The notes under the pieces: model-generated | Seen by the model: the letters and a program-made list of their open reading frames with translations, nothing else | Told to the model about the DNA's origin: nothing | Databases searched by the model: none | Shown here: piece by piece, positions 57,101 through 64,000 of the stretch | How the letters are laid out: each line of letters starts with the position of its first letter | Numbering within the stretch: the stretch's first letter is position 1 | Source: Leucosporidium creatinivorum | Lineage: Eukaryota; Basidiomycota; Microbotryomycetes; Leucosporidiales; Leucosporidiaceae | Direction of reading: 5' to 3' | Length of the DNA: 64,000 bases | Assembly: GCA_001600635.1 (NCBI GenBank) | Contig: BCKL01000009.1 | Coordinates: 675,045 to 739,044, forward strand | Position numbers and translations under genes: made by a program

Positions 57101-57758
57101 CAGGCAGCTGTACGATAGACAAGTTCGGGTCGAGTGATGGAAGGGAAGTGATGGGTATGTAGCTTCCTTGAGCATTGCGAGCCTGTGCAATCAGACAGCA
57201 GGGTCAGCCTCGGTGTTCGAGCGCGAGGGAGAAGCGCCCCGAGCGAGCATTCTCTCAGCGGCCGGCTCACCTCGCTAAGCTTAGCACCAGAGGAGAGGAG
57301 GACAGTCTTGGTGGCTTCGAACACGCGGGTCTGCTGCGCTGAAGAGAGGTGCGGAGGGGCACTGAAGCGCTGGACGGAGATCTGACGGGCGCGCGAGGTC
57401 AGCTTTCAGCGGGCACGGAGCAGCACAGGGGAGAGCCCACGGTGTCGTTCTGGTCGCCGGTGAAGACTACAATGACTGGAAGAGCAGCTGTACGGTCCGT
57501 GACCCTGGTCAAGCGCGAAAGCGTCAACAAAGGCCGGCCGGAGGTCAGCGGGTGGCGCTGCAAAGCTACAGAATCGCCAGGAGCTTACCTCTGTTCTACT
57601 GCCCATAGCTGGTATCCTGCCAGAGTTGAAGCTGCTGTCCTGGACCAGTCTGCGAGCCAATCGACTTGGTAGAGCGATGAGGGGAGGGTGGGGAGGAGCA
57701 GCGAAGGTGTAGTGTTGCTGGTAGCGGCTGGAGGGCGAGCTGCTACCCCTTCTACCAT
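54196..57758 (-). CDS. STB6-like protein
   Basis: Best match by pattern is the STB2/STB6 N-terminal domain of fungal Sin3-associated proteins: STLAGYQLWAVEQR, then VTDRTAALPVIVVFTGDQND, the pattern of a GY-x-L-x-x-VEQW-type motif followed by V-x-TGD. After this come RFSAPPHLSSAQQTRVFEAT, GSYIPITSLPSLDPNLSIVQ, LPGGDYEAVMQLLFANINLR, a Ser/Pro region, a helical part (YLTLTFLTSLSSLYTRSHNP) and a long charged linker (RERRRASRERRRSRERERG). The C-terminal half holds a coiled-coil-like part (KLAEMVDALKVRF, YDQALSSLEPLLAAKTAQLN) and ends FGPKGEEQE. About 12 exons. Start chosen at the ATG preceding VEGVAARPPAATSN; an in-frame ATG at 57851 could extend it. Divergent from HSP78, ~190 bases apart. Confidence 0.6.
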
Positions 57759-57947
57759 CCTGTATAAGACTCGAAGAGATGTCGACCGAAACAGGCAAGA
57801 GCGAAAGAGAGGATGCTCGGGCCATCTCGAAGCTTCTCTCCTTGCCTTCAACCACGAGACCGCGCTTCGCCGCTCTGCTTCCTGCTTCGCTACAGACCCT
57901 TTTGATTTGCCTCTAAGGACCTACACCGCTACAGCACCACCTACTCA
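57759..57947. promoter_or_regulatory. Short divergent STB6-like/HSP78 promoter
   Basis: Only 189 bases separate the two start codons. No clear heat-shock element was recognised by eye. Confidence 0.35.
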
Positions 57948-60900
57948 ATGCTCTCCCGTCGCCTCACTCGCCTTTCGCTTCCCCCACCTCCTCAGCTCGC
58001 TCGCACCTCGCTCGGCGTTGCTGCCCGGCCCTCGCACCTCGCTCGCCCCAGCAGTGTCGCGCTCTGTGCATTCAGTACATCCTTTCTGCGCCCTGCCCCT
58101 CAGTACCCGCCGCCTCCACCTGGTCGAGGCAACGGAGGAGGGTTTCCCATCGGCAACATCTTTGGACAGCAGCAGAGGGAGCCCGGCGCTGCACTCAAAG
58201 AGCACGGGTGAGCTAAATTCTTGTTCACGACCGACCTACATCCCGCTGACAAGCTGCTCGCATGAATAGGGTCGACATCACCGAGCTCGCCAAGAAGGGT
58301 CAGCTCGATCCGGTCGTCGGTAGGGAGGAGGAGATCAAGAGAACGATTCAGATCCTCAGCAGGAGAACCAAGGTGAGCTCGTTTCGGCGTCCGTAGGTGA
58401 GCTGTAGCGGAAGCTGACACCTCTGCCCTCTCTTTCCCTTCTCGGTTGTCGCCTCGGGGTTCCTCTCACCGCCTTCTGTACCCTTCCACGTAACGCTTTA
58501 CCAGAACAACCCAATTCTCACTGGTGCCGCCGGTGTCGGAAAGACGGCCATCATGGAAGGACTCGCTCAACGCCTCGTTGCTGGAGAGGTTCCCGAGTCG
58601 CTCAAGGGTCGGCGTCGTGAGTTTGATGTCCAGGTCGCTTCACTACTCGCTCTCAGGACGTTGTTTGCTGACTGAGTGTCGTCCCTGCGTCCCGTGCCCC
58701 CCACCCCCCTACACCTCTTTGCTCTCTCACCCTCTCTCACCTTGGCGCTCGCTCTGGTAGTCATTTCCCTCGACCTCGCCTCCATTATGGGAGGCACAGC
58801 CGTTCGAGGCTCGTTCGAAGAGAAGATGAAGAACCTGATCAAGGACATCGAAGAAGAGACCGACGTGATCGTCTTCATCGGTAATTCGCTGTCCGTCTCG
58901 CAGCGTCCTTCGCGCCGAGCTAACCGTGCTTGCTCCTCATCCAGACGAGATCCATCAGCTGCTCAACCTCGGCAAAGCGGAGGGGTCACTCGACGCTGGC
59001 AACATGCTCAAGCCTGCTCTTGCCCGTGGACTGCAACTCGCCGGCGGTGAGTCTCGCTTCGCTCGCTCCTCCTTCTTCGTTTTTCTCTCTCTCGCGGCGC
59101 GCATGAAGGATGCTGACGCTAACGCCTTCTGCAGCCACCACCCTCGAGGAGTACCGCCGCACCATCGAGAAGGACGCCGCCCTCACTCGTCGCTTCCAAC
59201 CCGTCCTCGTCGAAGAGCCTAGCGTGGAGCAGACCATCACGATGCTCCGCGGCCTCAAGAGCAAATACGAGATCCACCACTCTGTCTCCATTGCCGATTC
59301 AGCCCTCGTTACCGCCGCCGTGGCCTCGAATCGCTACCTCTCGGAGCGCAAGCTGCCCGACAAAGCCATCGACCTCATCGACGAGGCATGCTCCTCGGTC
59401 AGGCTTGCTCGCGAGTCCAAACCTCCCGCTCTCGAGGCCATCGAACACCACATCACCGAGCTGCAGATCGAACTTTCTTCCCTCGGTCGCGATAACGACG
59501 AGGTCTCGGTCGCTCGGCGTGAGGTCATTTCGGACGAGTTGTCTACGCTGGAAGGCGAGGCGAAGGAGATGGAGCGCGCTTGGAGGGAGGAAAGGAATCG
59601 CGGTGAGGAGATCAAGAAGGCGAGGGAGGAGTTGGACAGCGCGAGGTGGAGGTTGGAGGAGGCGCAACGGAGGGGCGCGTTCGATGAGGCGAGTAGGCTG
59701 AGGTATGAGACTATCCCCGAGTTGGAGAAGAAGATCCCTAGTGAGGGCATCAAGGGTGTAGGAGAGGAGCAGGAGGGAGCGAGGGTTACGAGTGATGATA
59801 TCGCCAGGGTCGTGGCCAAGGTTCGCCGCCGCCAGCTGTCTTCGCTCCCGAGTTCTCGCTAATCTCGTCACATACAGATGACCGGCATCCCCGTCTCTAC
59901 CCTCCTTCGCGGCGACCGCTCTCGCCTCCTCAACCTCGAGTCGATCCTTCGCTCGCGCGTCGTCGGTCAAGAACCAGCGCTCTCATCCGTCGCCGAAGCG
60001 ATCCGGCTTTCGCGAGCAGGCCTGCACAGCGGCAAGAGGCCTATCGCCAGCTTCCTCTTCTTGGGACCTACCGGAGTCGGCAAGACTGAGTTGGCCAAGT
60101 CCCTGGCTGTCGAGCTGTGAGTCGAGATGGAACGCCGAGACCAGCTCCGAGATTGACGCCGGGGCCGAGCTGCCGCTGACACATTTCAACGCAGGACCGG
60201 AACCGAGAAGAACCTCATTACCATCAACATGAGCGAGTACCACGACAAGCACACCGTCTCGCGTCTCATCGGCGCTCCGTAAGAACCTCGGCGCCCTTCG
60301 TCGATTGGCGCGACTACCACTGACCCTTTCTTGCCCGCAGTCCTGGATACGTCGGATTTGAAGACGCCGGAGCGCTTACCGAAGCAGTGCGCAAGCACCC
60401 ATACTCGGTCGTCCTCTTCGACGAGTTCGAGAAGGCCGCGCCAGAGGTGGCCAATATTTTGCTGCAAATCCTGGATGAGGGAACGCTTACCGAGTGCGTT
60501 GGCTGCCTCATTTCAAGCAGAGCGCTCAGCTGATCTCTCTTCTCTGCTCTCCTTCCTCCTTCTCTTCATCTGCCCTCCCCTCCGTCATCCCCCCTCCGTC
60601 CCGCAGCTCGCAAGGTCGCAGGGTCGACTTCAAGAACACTGTCATTATCTGCACCTCCAACCTCGGCTCCAGTATCCTCGTTCGCGAGGACGCGACCCTC
60701 GCAGATGGCACCGTCACCGACTCGGCCAAGTCTCAAGTGCTCGAGGTCGTCGCCTCCCGCTACCCTCCAGAGCTGGTAAGCCCTTCCTCATCTCTTCGTA
60801 CCTTCTGTGAGTGCGTAGTAACATCGGCTCCACAGCTCAACCGCCTGGACGAGCAAATCGTCTTCAACTCGCTCTCGCCGCAGAACCTCGCCGAGATCGT

Positions 60901-61275
60901 CACGCTCCGTCTGCGCGAGGTGCAGCAAGCCCTCACCGCCTCGGATAGGAGGATCGAGCTTCTCGTGGAACAGGGCGCTAGGGATTGGCTGGCGAGCGAG
61001 GGATACCAACCGCGCTGGGGAGCGAGGGCTTTGAACCGACTGATTGGCAAGCAGGTGCGGCAGCCGCTTGCCGCTGCGCTTTTAAGGGGTGCCATCAGGT
61101 GAGTGGCTGCAGCTTCACCGTCAAGAGTGATGCTGACATACTTGACTCGGCAGGGACGGCGATATTGCTCGCATCCGCCTCAATGGAGCGGGCTCGGCGT
61201 TGGAGGTGGTTGAGGTGCACGAGCCGGATCTTGGTCAGGGTGTTGAAGGCGACGGAGCGTTTGAAGAGAGGTAGA
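57948..61275 (+). CDS. HSP78: Mitochondrial ClpB-type disaggregase Hsp78
   Basis: Hexameric AAA+ chaperone that with mitochondrial Hsp70 resolves aggregates in the matrix. The N-terminus [20 protein letters not shown] is a basic matrix-targeting signal. No Clp-N domain is present, as usual for Hsp78. NBD1: [20 protein letters not shown], Walker [40 protein letters not shown], then [20 protein letters not shown] and [16 protein letters not shown] short M-domain coiled coil lies around [23 protein letters not shown]2: [107 protein letters not shown]. The C-terminus ends [11 protein letters not shown]. About 11 introns. Length normal. Confidence 0.95.
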
Positions 61276-62188
61276 AAGATGTTTGCGTTTGCTTGGATAC
61301 TTTTGTTGCTGTACAATCTCGTCACTCTCCCCTCTCGATCGCTTGGAACGAGAGAAAGCGAGGCTCGCCGAGAGTGGGGTTTCGAGCACCCAGAGGGCGC
61401 AGAGACGGTGGCATCGATATTCTACGAACCAAGAACCTCTTCGCCTGTCCCATCCCTCGCTCGCGGGCGCCCAGAACGCCCATCGAAAGCGGACCCCGTC
61501 GAAACCAACTTCATGGGCTTACCCTGCCTGGGTCGTTCACCCCCCTGGACCCTCCCCTCCTTCCTCCCCGCGTCGAGCCTCGTCGTCTTTGACGTACGAG
61601 CTCGCCCTGTTAGCAGATCCGCTATTCCCAGAGCCTTTACTCGGCGCTTCTTTGTCCCTCAAGCCTCTTTCGTGGGCAAAGCTATCTAAAGAGGAAGAAG
61701 CTCACCATCACGCGCATCGGAGAGCCTCATCTATCTGCAAGTTAACACCGAGTATTGGACTCGGTGGAAGAGGGTACAGCGGAAAAAAGAATCAGCTCGT
61801 TATTCTCGGCGATGAGTCAGCCCGCCGATCTCCCTCTTTTCCTCTCCCTCAACATGAAGCGTAGGCGCGACCCGACGCAGCAACAGGCTATGATGGCGTG
61901 GTTGGGGACTCTCGGGAGTCATCAGCCTGCCTGCCTTGCCTTGCGAAGCGACAATTCGGACGCCCGCTGGTGGCTCGGCGGAGCAAAGCCTCGTCCCTCG
62001 CCTTCCCAAACCCCATAGCTCTCGAAGCTCATCCTGACAGACGGCTGTACTTGAAAGCTCCAGTCTCAGGCGGTCAAGAGGGAGTGGCGGGGTAGCCAGA
62101 GAGCACTTGCCTTGTACAGCGGTCGACCGAGCCGAAGGATGACCTGCGCGAAGCTCGAGCAAAGGCGTTATAATCACTTGGAGCGATT
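61276..62188. other. Gene-poor stretch downstream of HSP78
   Basis: About 0.9 kb. Several open frames on the plus strand lack a credible start, splice signals or family likeness. Nothing recognised. Confidence 0.35.
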
Positions 62189-62790
62189 TTGTGCACTGCT
62201 GTTACTCCTCCAGACTCTGATCAAACCACTCCCCACCATTTCCGCCTCATACTCGCCTGCAGCATGCGTCTGATCCCCTTCCTCGTTGCCCGCTCCCTCC
62301 TGGCAAGAGCTCCTCCTGCAGCAAGCTCCCGCCTGCTCCCAAGAGCACCTCTGCCCACATCAAAGATGTCCCCGAAGCTGCTGCACTTGAGTTGCGAGCC
62401 TGGGCTTCCCGTCTTCCTCGAAACGGCGACTCATCTCCCGCGCGCTCGCTCCGGTCCCAGCTTCAGCTTTCTGTACATCTGCAGCTTCCGCTGCCGCCCT
62501 TCATCCAGCCAGTCAAGCACAAGAGAGTACTTAGCTGTCGTGAGCTGCACTCGAGCAACTGATCCGCCGCTGCTCCAGTCGAGTCGGACCCTCAAGCTAG
62601 TTGGACTGTTGGCATCGACTAACGTCGGTACTGCAGGCGAGGCGAGGGGATGGGAGGGGTGGAGATGCGTTGCAAGAGTACTGGTAAGCTCGGTGCCGCG
62701 GAACAAGACGGAAGCGAGGGCAACGAATGAGGCGAGGAAGATGTGGCAGGAGTGAGAGCAGGGCGAGCCTAATTGTGCTCTCTATTGAAC
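62189..62790. other. Ambiguous coding stretch, both strands open
   Basis: Plus-strand frame from 62189 (with a hydrophobic, basic start MRLIPFLVARSLLARAPPAA near 62263) runs to 62755. On the minus strand a frame of about 360 bases ends at 62431 and reads CHIFLASFVALASVLFRGTE, VRLDWSSGGSVARVQLTTAK, YSLVLDWLDEGRQRKLQMYR with codon use much like real genes here, but it has no ATG. I favour the minus strand as a terminal exon. Family unknown. Confidence 0.25.
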
Positions 62791-63321
62791 ATTCTTCGAA
62801 GTGTAGCGGCCAGTCCTGGGTAGCAGATCGCTCGATAGGTTAGGAAAGGGTGGCATTTGACGAGCTGCCGTGCCTCTCCGTACTCGGTGTAGTCAAACAG
62901 CGAACGCCGAAACTTGTCAGCAGCGGCAAACACCAGAGCACTGCAGACCGACCTTTCTCGGATCAGCCACTCGATCGACTTAAGAGTAGCACGGTACACT
63001 GGGTGTAGCAAGACGTCAACGTTGAAGCAGATTGGTCGATATCGTTCAGGGATGAGCTCGCCGAAGTGTCAACTCGGCGCCGAACTTTCGCTTTGCGTCC
63101 CCCATAGACGCCTCGCGGTGTAGACTGCACAATGACCGGAGATGTTCGATATTCTCCTTGCCTCCTCTTTCGCCTTGCTGACCGGAGTCTCCATCTGAAC
63201 AGCGGACATCGGCTCCTGAAGGACTGAACCCCCTCGGCGATGCTTTCTTCGGCTCCGGCTTGGGCACCCTCGAGGCGTCGCGATACATCCCACGGGCGCG
63301 GGGATAGAAGAAGAACATCAT
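62769..63321 (-). CDS. Possible unknown gene, incomplete model
   Basis: The terminal part (about 63055-62769) reads LIPERYRPICFNVDVLLHPV, YRATLKSIEWLIRERSVCSA and ALVFAAADKFRRSLFDYTEY, and ends AATLRRMFNREHN; its codon use is gene-like. A preceding frame from an ATG at 63321 (MMFFFYPRARGMYRDASRVP) could be exon 1, but no clean intron joining the two was found. No family recognised. It might be a decayed gene. Confidence 0.3.
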
Positions 63322-64000
63322 CGCCTTTCCTTCTGCGCCGTAGTTTCCTCGCCCTCTTCCCCTTCTCGCTATTCATAGAGCAGCTAGCCAGCCGCTCGCA
63401 ACAGTCGAAACATGCAGGACGGCAGCAGCTTTCACAGGTGGGTCGATTATACGATTTTGTTCTTGTTGCGCAAGACCTGAAGCTAAGCTGTCTCGGCTCG
63501 GCACAGCCAGCAGCGGACCATCCAGCGATTCGACCCCCGCTCTCGCAGGTCTTCCTCGCCACTGTAAGCGTAACTCGCGCTTGCTTGACCTACTAGTACA
63601 CTTGTGAGAACTCGTCCGGTACCTGCCTCGCCTCACAGCGTCTATCAACGGTCTCTCGGCGCTCACCGGACCACTTCGGCGCTCAGGTTGCTCGAGCAAG
63701 TCAGTCGCCTGGCCGCCTTTTCCCCCCCACCAGGTTCAGCAGCGGCTCCCCCACTCGCCACCAGAGCTTCGGGTCTCAGTTTTGCCGGCCATGGCCATCT
63801 AAGGCCTCAGGCGTCCAGTACGTCGACGTCTCGGCGAGGATCTGCAGTTGACCTGCGGAACTTCAGTGAGCTCTGACGAGTCGAAGTACGCTACAGACCT
63901 CGGAAGCTGAATTTTGAAGTGCTCAGGTACCGTCTCACTCGACTCGAGCGCCTACAACAGACGTCGGCTAGCTCGGGAGCCCCATCTCTACAGCGCCGAG
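63322..64000. other. Window edge, possible start of a plus-strand gene
   Basis: An ATG at about 63411 (MQDGSSFH) is followed by a GTGGGT donor, and small in-frame pieces can be linked across GCACAG, CTCACAG and CCACCAG acceptors up to about 63840. This could be the 5' end of a gene cut by the window, but each exon is short and unsupported by homology. Confidence 0.2.

Noticed and set aside
1-64000. Transposons, retroelement or virus-like remnants, CRISPR, telomeric repeats
   Set aside because: No integrase, reverse transcriptase, transposase or capsid motifs, no LTR pair or regularly spaced repeats were seen on either strand.

Overview
This is a GC-rich eukaryotic window with dense, intron-rich genes. 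Introns are mostly 50-90 nt, with GTRNG donors, a CTGAC or CTAAC branch-like motif about 15-30 nt before the acceptor, and C/AG acceptors. Third codon positions favour G or C. Together with gene content (divergent fungal septin, hybrid histidine kinase, DUF7707 GPI protein, CipC-like mini protein, YAT-type amino-acid permease, ALG11, HAC1/XBP1-like bZIP), this points to a basidiomycete fungus, most likely Pucciniomycotina (Microbotryomycetes-like yeast). That placement is inference; no marker RNA gene is present. No tRNA, rRNA, CRISPR array, or transposon or virus-like gene was recognised.

Layout. 0-15 kb: a roughly 340-bp inverted repeat at both ends encloses a single-pass membrane protein, an unknown protein, UTP6 (rRNA processing), PEX5 (peroxisomal import receptor), a stray duplicated permease exon block, the amino-acid permease and a THEM6-like hotdog protein. 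15-25 kb: a HAC1/XBP1-like bZIP whose coding frame only makes sense if a non-canonical intron is removed, a doubtful gene, an AMP-forming acyl/aryl-CoA ligase, and a TPR protein built from repeated acidic exons. All ten ambiguous N bases lie in 15.0-20.9 kb. 25-34 kb: TMA17/ADC17-like proteasome chaperone, L-rhamnose mutarotase, RRN7 (Pol I initiation) and a divergent septin. 33.7-44 kb: hybrid histidine kinase, DUF202 membrane protein, ALG11 (N-glycan assembly), MSP1 (mitochondrial/peroxisomal outer-membrane AAA extractase). 44-54 kb: a small membrane protein, an MFS sugar porter, a decayed porter-plus-mutarotase fragment, a two-TM protein, a DUF7707 GPI protein, a 41-residue CipC-like protein and an F-box protein. 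54-61 kb: an STB6-like protein divergent from HSP78 (mitochondrial ClpB). 61.3-64 kb: mostly unresolved.

Functional links. Several genes serve organelle and protein quality control (PEX5, MSP1, HSP78, TMA17, HAC1, ALG11) and ribosome production (UTP6, RRN7), but they are not co-transcribed; neighbours are mainly divergent or convergent. The only linkage that hints at a pathway is the sugar porter with the rhamnose mutarotase, because a decayed copy downstream of the porter joins pieces of both genes.

The most interesting signals are the predicted Ire1-type intron in the bZIP gene, a one-nucleotide exon (or twin intron) required to keep the PEX5 frame, and five phase-1 introns at equivalent positions in the acidic-repeat TPR gene.
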